Translations under genes and position numbers: made by a program
DNA from: Ruminococcaceae bacterium UBA6845
Lineage (GTDB): Bacteria > Bacillota > Clostridia > Oscillospirales > Acutalibacteraceae
Reading direction: 5' to 3'
Assembly: GCA_002449395.1 (NCBI GenBank)
Contig: DKDP01000024.1
Span: forward strand, 3,919 to 52,907
Length of the DNA: 48,989 bases
Shown here: positions 16,801-22,975 of the stretch, one piece after another
How the letters are laid out: every line of letters starts with the position of its first letter
Position numbering within the stretch: position 1 is the stretch's first letter
The notes under the pieces: generated by a model
Seen by the model: the letters and a program-made list of their open reading frames with translations, nothing else
Told to the model about the DNA's origin: nothing
Databases searched by the model: none

Positions 16801-18089
16801 AGCTTAACCGTTACGGTACCCGAGATAGTTGTAGCATCGTTCATAGCATCGACAAATCTGTCATACGGTGCAGGATAGTTGCCTTTGTCGTCAATAAGGA
16901 TTGCTTCGGCAAGTGAGCCGCAGGTCGTGCAGAGATAGTTCTCGTCAAATGTATGCTCTGTACATTCCTTAACGCTGACATTCTCAAGAGTCTTGACCTT
17001 GGCATTCGTTACAAGGGTGTTATCCGCAGTATTGCGATAAACGTGACGCTTAACAAGGGCGTCGGCACAGGTCTTGTCGCCCTCAAATGTCAGCTTTTTG
17101 AATGAACCGCCCGAGAGCTCTGCGGAAGCGCCGTCGGCAATGGTAACCGTATTGTTAAATTTTGCAGCCTGATAGTCTGCTTCAAGCGTTCCACCGTGAA
17201 TATTAACGGGGCAGTTGATTGTTGCAACGTTAATATATAAGGTCGTGCCGCTGTTGTTATTGTCATAGACATTGATCTTAACGGACTCATCCATATTGAT
17301 ATAGCCCGAAGCCTCAAGCCTTGCGCCGTCGGAGATCGTTATTGTGCAGTCTTTGCCATAGTCACCGTAGAGCAATTTGAAGCCCTTGGGATCGCCGTAT
17401 ATATCTACGCCGTTTGCAATTATATCGCAGTAATAGTTACCGGTTCTCAAAAGGAATCCGTCATAGCCTGTATTTGATACGAGCTTTCCGAAGAAGTCAC
17501 CGCGAAGGTCAACAGCGGAGGATTCGTTTGCCTGAACCGTTCCGTAACATGTGATACCGTATTGGGCAATGAAGTTAGAATGACCGCCCATCACAATTGT
17601 GAGATCGTCGTCATTTCCGTTTGAATCGCCGAATACGCCGCCCGATACATAGCAATACGAGTAATCGTAGCCGTAGATCGTGCCAAGGAATGTACCCTTA
17701 CCGTCAGCGATTCTGAGTATGGCGTTCTTACGGAGTGTGATCATGCTATAAACCGTGTGGCCGTTTGCATCAAAGAAGAAATTACCCTGAGTAAGCTCTA
17801 TCGGCTCATAGCAATCGGTGAGCAGAGAAAGGGTGCAGACCTCATAATCCTTAGTGCTTGCAAGTGCAAGTGCTTCATTGAAGTCCGAAAAATATGTAGC
17901 TTCCGTCTGATTGTATTTCACGATTTTAGCTACAATGTCGGCATTACATTCCGTACATTTGTTGTCCTCGGTAATCGAGGGGTGGGTGCAGTCGCCGCCT
18001 GCCGCAAAAGCTGTTATCGGCATTGCGGAAAGCACAATGACGATCGACAGAATCGCAGACAGAATGCGGAAGAGCTTTTTCTTTTTCAT
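13896..18089 (-). CDS. Giant secreted repeat protein with beta-helix-like modules and Cys-pair headers
   Basis: This 1397-residue exported protein has a signal peptide of residues 1-29 (four Lys, hydrophobic core, AFA cleavage). At least four to five modules repeat. Each opens with a His/Cys header (for example HRCLECGA, GKCSNCGA, GICINCGD, YLCTTCGS, NKCTECNA), then an xxYFxxFxEAL helix. Beta-rich repeats follow with NLNGHTI, LTIKGNG, KLVIENGTF, INGGTF and GKGYYADVEG. These are right-handed beta-helix-like rungs; the Cys pairs could bind metal or form disulfides. The last 250 residues are an Ig/InlB-like and stress-bearing domain, ending in an amphipathic tail (FTKLINFIKTVIAFITDSG). There is no LPXTG. 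Adhesin, glycan binding or surface-layer roles are plausible. It is preceded by a weak -35 with LytTR-type repeats. Confidence 0.85.
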   Translation of the reverse strand: MKKKKLFRILSAILSIVIVLSAMPITAFAAGGDCTHPSITEDNKCTECNADIVAKIVKYNQTEATYFSDFNEALALASTKDYEVCTLSLLTDCYEPIELTQGNFFFDANGHTVYSMITLRKNAILRIADGKGTFLGTIYGYDYSYCYVSGGVFGDSNGNDDDLTIVMGGHSNFIAQYGITCYGTVQANESSAVDLRGDFFGKLVSNTGYDGFLLRTGNYYCDIIANGVDIYGDPKGFKLLYGDYGKDCTITISDGARLEASGYINMDESVKINVYDNNNSGTTLYINVATINCPVNIHGGTLEADYQAAKFNNTVTIADGASAELSGGSFKKLTFEGDKTCADALVKRHVYRNTADNTLVTNAKVKTLENVSVKECTEHTFDENYLCTTCGSLAEAILIDDKGNYPAPYDRFVDAMNDATTISGTVTVKLLDNFVIDESVSIQTMVGDEIILDMNGKRIDRNFEDTSGSLPGILTLKKLTVTGNGSSSIYFGVMAVGELVGDLTIENGTFDSFIAAMGPAKLTINDATVNGHIALENSEGYPIVKLNGGSYKRLATSGEDFDWYSALGEGKGYYSTGGINFGSYRLRDNEAYGFDGEANDSMITVVDHHDHSAITGEEEHRCLECGATIVASAMQTNGGRPYFYETFDEALAAVKAISGESMLTLFDDISLTSAVNFSAADADITFNLNGHTINDATEDGSAMIKYDKGALTIKGNGIINVSIDAMTYFDNTAGKLVIENGTFNKSIRTIFSTEINGGTFNDELLIMYADMSDTRTIVINDGYFKDVATDCAVMDINGGTFEKLYTFSFNDIFMFLGEGKGYYADVEGDMFTRFTYDKSQYSNSVYGYNGTADKPLKVLDHKEHNKDANGKCSNCGAQGVASVTSKDVLTTYYDTFEEAAEAAKAQKGACKIKLYENTTISYEVDFSTNGSSITLDLNGHTIDTDNYEDIFMIHQSGTLTITGNGTINAMVLSYSEDTTADAAPGKLVIENGNFKHVEIAGLDSEIYGGTFTEAAIDWMNDNAENYVYDGYFKLLAVETPTAVIYGGTMEILGTTQLRKEDLFDVLGSGKGYYADVEGQIFGKLFEHGDYSYDGYNGTADKPLTVKDHTKHNVDENGICINCGDEISFKLTVSGGTVVSKEIRKALTSDFYVATITAPVQKPGTDLYFVYWRDTDTGEVVSTYTTYSFFLVRNTNLEAVYASRQNYTAERNKGVQVSRVVTLKENKEANKYYLYVEHSVASAAGPITGHGVIFTTDKNYSDADSLVLGNDNVEKRAAKLSAATLTGMLEILLELDTSSDSCTLWARPYIIDENGNPIYGDIKEINTSSADQHTGNDSTAIEVASYDLTEINSDGETDIDFNEPTEKSPFEIIVSIFTKLINFIKTVIAFITDSGVQV

Positions 18090-18122
18090 GCAACGTCTCC
18101 TTTGTCCTTTTTTGCGCCCCGA

Positions 18123-18144
18123 AGTCCCGAATCGGATCGGGACT
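18123..18144 (-). promoter_or_regulatory. 5'-UTR hairpin of the giant secreted protein mRNA
   Basis: AGTCCCGA (18123-18130) and TCGGGACT (18137-18144) form a perfect 8-bp stem with a 6-nt loop, between the predicted start site (about 18167) and the RBS. It has no T-tract, so it more likely stabilises or controls the mRNA than terminates it. Confidence 0.55.
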
Positions 18145-18173
18145 GGAGCTGTATTGCAATCTTTTCCTTATAC

Positions 18174-18202
18174 ATTATATTAAGAAAAAAATCATTTTAT
18201 CG
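18174..18202 (-). promoter_or_regulatory. Activator-type promoter of the giant protein/peptide operon
   Basis: On the minus strand TATAAT (18179-18174) is perfect, but at 17 bp upstream the -35 is only CGATAA. A good -10 with a poor -35 suggests dependence on an activator, here bound at the direct repeats that begin 7 bp upstream. Confidence 0.65.
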
Positions 18203-18208
18203 CAAGGC

Positions 18209-18244
18209 TTTTGGCACAAGCGGTCAATTTTTGGCACAAGCGGT
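18209..18244. promoter_or_regulatory. Tandem LytTR-type operator (two exact 16-bp direct repeats)
   Basis: TTTTGGCACAAGCGGT occurs identically at 18209-18224 and 18229-18244, a period of exactly 20 bp. LytTR regulators (AgrA, ComE, VirR) bind pairs of 9-10-bp direct repeats about 20-22 bp apart, just upstream of a weak -35. The repeats sit at about -42 to -77 of the giant-protein promoter. An inverted, degenerate third copy (AAACCGCTTTTGTG, 18274-18287) falls inside the promoter of the LytTR gene itself. Confidence 0.75.
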
Positions 18245-18265
18245 TCAACCTGTTATGCAAAACAC

Positions 18266-18294
18266 TTGTTTTTAAACCGCTTTTGTGATATATT
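18266..18294 (+). promoter_or_regulatory. Promoter of the LytTR/GHKL two-component operon
   Basis: TTGTTT (18266-18271), a 17-bp spacer and TATATT (18289-18294). The degenerate half-site in the spacer would allow autoregulation. Confidence 0.5.
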
Positions 18295-18325
18295 TGTAAA
18301 GAAATAATGCAGGCAGGTGATAAAA

Positions 18326-19039
18326 ATGAGAATAGCTCTTGTCGATGACGATATCGGTTCGATAGACCGTCTTGAGCGGTTGATTGCCGACAATACGGAC
18401 AACTCGACCGAAATAAAGCGATTCTCGAGCGGCGAGAAACTGCTTGAAAACTTTTCGGCGGACAGCTTTGACATGATTATTCTGGATATTTTTATGAACA
18501 AGCTCACCGGAGTTGACACGGCTCGTAAAGTACGGGAAACCGACAAAAATGTCAAGCTCGTTTTCTGCACGTCGAGCAATGATTTTGCCTGCGAAAGCTA
18601 TGAGGTCAATGCCTGCTATTATCTGCGCAAGCCGTTCACGGACGAGGACTTCGCAAAAATGCTGGATCGCACCGAGCTGGATAAGCTGGAGCTTATGCGC
18701 TCTATCCGATTGCCCGACGGTCAGCCGATTGTCCTGAGAAATATTATTTATGCCGATTTTTCTTCTCATTATATGACCTTTCATAACAAAAACGGGGCGA
18801 ATACCGTTTCCCGTGTTTCTTTTTCGGAGGTCGAACCGATCCTTTGCGAAAACTCTTATTTTTGCAGTCCGTCCAAGGGCGTTGTCGTCAATTTCTATGA
18901 GGTTAAGCTGTTGGACAGCGACGTTTTCCTGATGAGTGACGGAACGAGAATCCCGATCAGCCGCAGAAAAAGCAAGGATGTCAGGGAGGAATACGCACGT
19001 TTCAGATTTGACATTCTTCGGTGCGGAGGTGAAAGATGA
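18326..19039 (+). CDS. LytTR-family response regulator (AgrA-like)
   Basis: This is a 237-residue two-component regulator. The receiver (1-118) has the acidic pocket Asp7-Asp8-Asp9, phospho-acceptor Asp54 (IILDIFM), Thr/Ser82-84 and Lys102 (LRKPF). The LytTR DNA-binding domain (about 128-232) is recognised by HYMTFHNKNG, SFSEVEPIL, FCSPSKGVVVNFYEV and the terminal ISRRK segment. The ATG at 18326 follows AGGTGA by 5 bp; an in-frame GTG at 18317 overlaps that RBS. The histidine kinase start overlaps its stop (ATGATG). It probably activates the divergent giant-protein/peptide operon through the 18209-18244 repeats. Confidence 0.92.
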   Translation: MRIALVDDDIGSIDRLERLIADNTDNSTEIKRFSSGEKLLENFSADSFDMIILDIFMNKLTGVDTARKVRETDKNVKLVFCTSSNDFACESYEVNACYYLRKPFTDEDFAKMLDRTELDKLELMRSIRLPDGQPIVLRNIIYADFSSHYMTFHNKNGANTVSRVSFSEVEPILCENSYFCSPSKGVVVNFYEVKLLDSDVFLMSDGTRIPISRRKSKDVREEYARFRFDILRCGGER

Positions 19040-20361
19040 TGCCGGCAGGGTACAGAATAGCGGAGATCCTTGTCTATTCGCTTTTAAACTTCCTCCCATT
19101 TCTGATTTTGGCGCTCTATCCTTTCAGAAACAGACTGCGCTTTTCAAGGTCGGTTACGGGACTTCTTATCGTGCTTATGACGGCAGTGCAGCTCGGGCTC
19201 GGTGTTTGGGCGGCTCTGTTTTCAAACGGCAGGGCGGGACTTGTCAGTATGGTGAGCACGGTGCTTTATGCGGCGTTCTTCTTCCTGAGCGTGAAAATAT
19301 CGTGGGGCAAGGCGCTTTTTACCTTGCTTATGATTTCAAATACGGCGAATCTTGCCGTCGTCGGATCAAAATGTATTGAGGGTTTGCTCTTTCCCGAACT
19401 TGCGGTCCAGTCATATCGCTGGTCGTTTTCGCTCATAACATTTCTGGTCGAGATCGTATTTTGGATACCGATCTTTTTCTATATGAAAAAGGTCTATACA
19501 CCTGCGGTCGAGAAGGAGCCGTCGGGCTTTGAATGGAAATTTCTGTGGCTCATTCCCGCAACATTTTATTTGATCTGGTACTATGAAATTTATTTCGACT
19601 CCTCACAGTCAAGCCTGCAAATTTCGCTTCAGCCGAAAAATGCACTTTTTTTGCTGCTTATAAATATCGGTGCTACTCTTGTGTATTATGTTGTGACAAG
19701 GCTGATCTCCGAACAGGGAAAAAATATGGAGCTTCAGGAGAAAAACCACCGCTTGGCGATGCGTGAGCTTCAGTATGACAGCCTTACAGAAAAAATAGCC
19801 GAGGCAAGGAGGGCAAAGCACGATGTCCGTCACCACATCGCCCTGATGCAGGAATTGCTCGGTAAAGAGGATTACGAAGAGCTCGGAAAATATTTGCAGG
19901 AATACAGTATGAGCGTGCCCGACGATACGCCGATCGCTTTCTGTGAAAACTCGGCGGCAAATGTGGTTATCGCTTATTTTGCACAGCTTGCAAAAAACAA
20001 CGGAATAGATTATTCGGTGAGCACAAATATTCCCGAAAACATAAAAATCGAAAAGACGGATCTTTCTGTTCTGCTCGGAAATCTTCTGGAAAACGCAACC
20101 GATGCCTGCATCGAAAACGGCGGCGGAAAAATTATAATCCGAGCGTCGTATGAGGCTCGCTCGCTTTGCTTTGCGGTCGACAACAGCTTCAACGGCAACA
20201 CCGAGCGAAACGCAGACGGAACTTTCACCTCAACAAAGCACAGCGGCAGGGGACTGGGAATAGAATCCGTGAAAAGCATTGTCGAAAAATACAACGGTAT
20301 CTGCAAATTTGAAACCGACGGAAAAATGTTTTACGCCTCGGTAATGATAAACGAAAAATAA
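19036..20361 (+). CDS. GHKL-domain sensor histidine kinase (AgrC-like)
   Basis: This 441-residue HPK10-type kinase carries about six TM helices in its first 225 residues with almost no extracellular loop, typical of receptors for peptides or membrane-embedded signals. A coiled coil (about 225-258) leads to the phospho-acceptor His262 in RRAKHDVRHHI. The HATPase has an N box LLENATDA (Asn353) and a G box GRGLGIESV (404-412). Its start overlaps the regulator stop. No AgrB or AgrD is present in the window, so the ligand is unknown. A bidirectional terminator follows. Confidence 0.92.
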   Translation: MMPAGYRIAEILVYSLLNFLPFLILALYPFRNRLRFSRSVTGLLIVLMTAVQLGLGVWAALFSNGRAGLVSMVSTVLYAAFFFLSVKISWGKALFTLLMISNTANLAVVGSKCIEGLLFPELAVQSYRWSFSLITFLVEIVFWIPIFFYMKKVYTPAVEKEPSGFEWKFLWLIPATFYLIWYYEIYFDSSQSSLQISLQPKNALFLLLINIGATLVYYVVTRLISEQGKNMELQEKNHRLAMRELQYDSLTEKIAEARRAKHDVRHHIALMQELLGKEDYEELGKYLQEYSMSVPDDTPIAFCENSAANVVIAYFAQLAKNNGIDYSVSTNIPENIKIEKTDLSVLLGNLLENATDACIENGGGKIIIRASYEARSLCFAVDNSFNGNTERNADGTFTSTKHSGRGLGIESVKSIVEKYNGICKFETDGKMFYASVMINEK

Positions 20362-20369
20362 AATATGAG

Positions 20370-20410
20370 AAAAGCTGTAACATTGAAAAATTCGCAATGT
20401 TACAGCTTTT
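20370..20410. terminator. Bidirectional terminator between kinase and LysR genes
   Basis: AAAAGCTGTAACATTG (20370-20385) pairs perfectly with CAATGTTACAGCTTTT (20395-20410), with A/T runs on both sides. Confidence 0.92.
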
Positions 20411-20412
20411 AA

Positions 20413-21288
20413 TTATTCTTCAAGCTCTTTGACAACCCTTTTACTGCAGGTGACAAATTTCTGAACAATAAGAGGCATTGTGTTTTTTGACTTGACGATT
20501 ATTCCGAGATCACGGTGCTCGTCGGGGTAGAGCGGCTTTGTTATGACGTTGCCTTTCATTCCGTCGAGGATCAGCTTCGGCAGAATACTGTATCCGAGAC
20601 CGTGGCTGACGATCGAAACGACTGTTGCGTCGTCAACCGTTGTGGAGTTGATGTTCGGTTCTATTCCGCTTTCCTGAATAATTCTCAGAATGTCACCGTC
20701 GGCTCCGTATGTCGGGATAAAAAACGACTTGTCCTGGAAGAAATCCATTGTTATATAGTCGTCGTTATTGGTGTCGTTCGGCGGAAGAACGGCGAAAATC
20801 GGATCGTCAAGCAGGTGGATCCAGTCGAATTTATTGTTTTTGATAAGGCTCATAAATCCGAGATCGACCTCGCTGTTGGCAACGAGACGTGTTATCTCTT
20901 CGGGCAGTCCGACGTGAAGCTCAAATTTCGCATTCGGATTTTCCTTGCGGAATGTGCTGATGACCACAGGCAGCCAGTGGTTGGCGATGCTGGAATATGC
21001 TGCGATTCTGATAACCTTGTTGTCGTCGGCTTTTATATTTTTAATCGCCGTGTCAAGCGCCGCAGCGGCGTCCGTAAAGCTCTTGATATACGGCAGCAGT
21101 TCCTGACCGTCGGGGGAAAGCCTGACGCCGAGCTTTGTTCGCTGAAGCAGTGAAACGCCGATTTCTTTTTCCAATCTGTTCATCATATGCGTCAGTCCCG
21201 CCTGCGTATAGCCGAGTTCCTCGGCGGCTCCCGTGAGGCTTCCGCACTCAAGTGATTTTAGTAAAGCATGAAATTTTTCTGAATCCAT
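20413..21288 (-). CDS. LysR-family transcriptional regulator
   Basis: This 291-residue LysR regulator has an N-terminal winged HTH (residues 1-62: FHALLKSLECGSLTGAAEELGYTQAGLTHMMNRLEKEIG) and a periplasmic-binding-like effector domain (about 88-290). It is divergent from the amino-acid permease with a 143-bp AT-rich intergenic region, the usual arrangement for local control. The effector is unknown; an amino acid carried by the permease is the natural guess. It ends at the bidirectional terminator shared with the kinase gene. Confidence 0.92.
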   Translation of the reverse strand: MDSEKFHALLKSLECGSLTGAAEELGYTQAGLTHMMNRLEKEIGVSLLQRTKLGVRLSPDGQELLPYIKSFTDAAAALDTAIKNIKADDNKVIRIAAYSSIANHWLPVVISTFRKENPNAKFELHVGLPEEITRLVANSEVDLGFMSLIKNNKFDWIHLLDDPIFAVLPPNDTNNDDYITMDFFQDKSFFIPTYGADGDILRIIQESGIEPNINSTTVDDATVVSIVSHGLGYSILPKLILDGMKGNVITKPLYPDEHRDLGIIVKSKNTMPLIVQKFVTCSKRVVKELEE

Positions 21289-21345
21289 AAAGTTATCTGT
21301 CCTAACGTAATAACATTTTGTAATAGATATATTATAATATGTAGG

Positions 21346-21374
21346 TTTACTTTTTGCAATATTTATTGTATAAT
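21346..21374 (+). promoter_or_regulatory. Promoter of the amino-acid permease
   Basis: TTTACT (21346-21351), a 17-bp spacer and TATAAT (21369-21374). The AT-rich palindromic stretch ATATATTATAATAT just upstream (about 21327-21340) is a candidate LysR site. Confidence 0.65.
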
Positions 21375-21431
21375 TTTTTTACATTTTTACAGTTTTTTGG
21401 ATTTTCACAAAATGAGAGGGGATTAAACCAA

Positions 21432-22856
21432 ATGTCAGAATTGAAAAAGAAATACGGATTGATAACGGCTATCTGTATGGTTGTAGGTATCGTTGTCGGC
21501 TCCGGCGTTTTCTTCAAAGCCGAGGCAATGCTCAACATTACAAACGGTGACTTGCCTGTCGCACTTATCTCATGGCTTATCGGCGGTATCGTTATGGTCA
21601 TCAGCGCCTACACATTCGCCGTTATGGGAACAAAATTTGAAAAGATCAACGGCATCGTTGACTATTCCGAGGCTCTTGTCGGAAGCAAGTACGCTTACTA
21701 TGTCGGCTGGTTTATAGCTTCGATCTATTATCCTGCAATGACATCGGCTCTTGCGTGGCTTTCCGCAAGGTACACAATGGCTCTTTTCGGCTACGGTGCG
21801 GCAGATGCGGAAACAATGATTCTTGCCTTTGTTTACCTTGTTTTCAGCTTTGCGCTGAACACACTTTCTCCGAAGATTGCCGGTCATTTCCAGGTTTCAA
21901 CCACAATCATCAAGCTCATTCCGCTTGTTCTTATGGCAATTGTCGGAACGATTTTCGGAATCAAGAACGGTGTTCTTATGGACAATATGAACTCTGTTGT
22001 TGAGCTTGTTAAGGACGCTGAGGGCAATATCGTTTCCAGCACACAGGTTGCAAGAGAGGGAATATCCACACACCTTATTCTTGCCGGCGTTTGCACATCC
22101 GTTTTTGCATATGAGGGCTGGATTATTGCAACGGCTATCAACTCCGAGCTTAAGAATGCGAAGAAAAATCTTCCGCGTGCTCTTGTTCTCGGAACAATCA
22201 TTGTTGTTGTTGTTTACCTGCTTTACTATATCGGAATTTCAGGCAGCATTAAGACGGCTGACCTTCTTCCGAACGGTGCAAGTCTTGCATTCAAGACTAT
22301 TTTCGGCAACGTTGCGGGAACAATTCTGACCGCGTTTATCGCAGTTTCCTGCCTCGGTACACTTAACGGACTTACACTTGCCTGCGGACGTGGATTCTTC
22401 TCACTTGCAGCAAGAAATCACGGTCCGAGACCCGATTTCCTCGGCGAGATCGACAAGGCTTCGGATATGCCGTCAAACGCATCAATCGTTGCCCTTGTTG
22501 TCAATGCTGTTTGGCTTTTCTATTTCTATATGGCAAACCTTACTCCGTTCGCAAACTACACGGGAAAAGGCTCGATCTTCCTTTTCGATTCAACGGAGCT
22601 TCCGCTTATCTGCGTTTATGCTTTCTATCTTCCCGTTTATATTATGCTTATGGTTAAGGGCAAGGATCTTAATGTGTTCCGCCGTTTTGTTATGCCTATC
22701 CTTTCATTCGCAGGTTCCTGCCTGTTCATCTATGCTGCTATCGATAAGCACGGCGTGAAGAATATCGGCTTTATCATCATTGCTGCGGTTATTATGCTTA
22801 TCGGTGCTCTTACCTATAATTCCAAGGGCGCAAAGAAAGCTAAGCCAAAGAAATAA
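21432..22856 (+). CDS. APC-family amino-acid permease
   Basis: This 474-residue transporter has about 12 TM helices. Helix 1 contains the unwound substrate-binding motif GIVVGSGVFF typical of the amino acid-polyamine-organocation superfamily. Conserved SWLIGG (TM2) and FAYEGW (TM6-like) fit the exchanger/antiporter branch such as SteT-type. Substrate is not readable. The ATG at 21432 is used rather than the longer frame because AGAGGGG precedes it and the promoter overlaps the extension. A terminator follows directly. Confidence 0.9.
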   Translation: MSELKKKYGLITAICMVVGIVVGSGVFFKAEAMLNITNGDLPVALISWLIGGIVMVISAYTFAVMGTKFEKINGIVDYSEALVGSKYAYYVGWFIASIYYPAMTSALAWLSARYTMALFGYGAADAETMILAFVYLVFSFALNTLSPKIAGHFQVSTTIIKLIPLVLMAIVGTIFGIKNGVLMDNMNSVVELVKDAEGNIVSSTQVAREGISTHLILAGVCTSVFAYEGWIIATAINSELKNAKKNLPRALVLGTIIVVVVYLLYYIGISGSIKTADLLPNGASLAFKTIFGNVAGTILTAFIAVSCLGTLNGLTLACGRGFFSLAARNHGPRPDFLGEIDKASDMPSNASIVALVVNAVWLFYFYMANLTPFANYTGKGSIFLFDSTELPLICVYAFYLPVYIMLMVKGKDLNVFRRFVMPILSFAGSCLFIYAAIDKHGVKNIGFIIIAAVIMLIGALTYNSKGAKKAKPKK

Positions 22857-22870
22857 ATGATTGAAAGATT

Positions 22871-22900
22871 GGGTTCGTACTTCGGTACGAGCCCTTTTTT
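22871..22900 (+). terminator. Terminator after the permease
   Basis: GGGTTCGTAC-TTCG-GTACGAGCCC with one G-U pair, followed by TTTTTT. Confidence 0.92.
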
Positions 22901-22901
22901 A

Positions 22902-22930
22902 TTGACATCAATCCAATTATGGGGTATGAT
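22902..22930 (+). promoter_or_regulatory. feoAB promoter
   Basis: TTGACA (22902-22907), a 17-bp spacer and TATGAT (22925-22930). The upstream in-frame ATG at 22919 falls inside this promoter, so translation must start later. The 12-mer TATGGGGTATGA occurs at the -10 region (22918-22929) and again over the start codon (22968-22979). Confidence 0.75.
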
Positions 22931-22975
22931 TATAGAAACCTTTTAAATTCAGCAAAGAAAAGGAAAATATGGGGT

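Noticed and set aside
13896..18089. CRISPR-like array suspected from repeated motifs
   Set aside because: The repeats are protein-level modules of 200-270 residues, not short DNA repeats with unique spacers.
18090..18316. AgrD-like autoinducer gene between the divergent operons
   Set aside because: No ORF with RBS and Cys/Pro signature is present; only promoters, repeats and a hairpin.
22919..22975. Longer FeoB start
   Set aside because: It overlaps the TTGACA-17-TATGAT promoter; FeoA family begins at MTLKEL.
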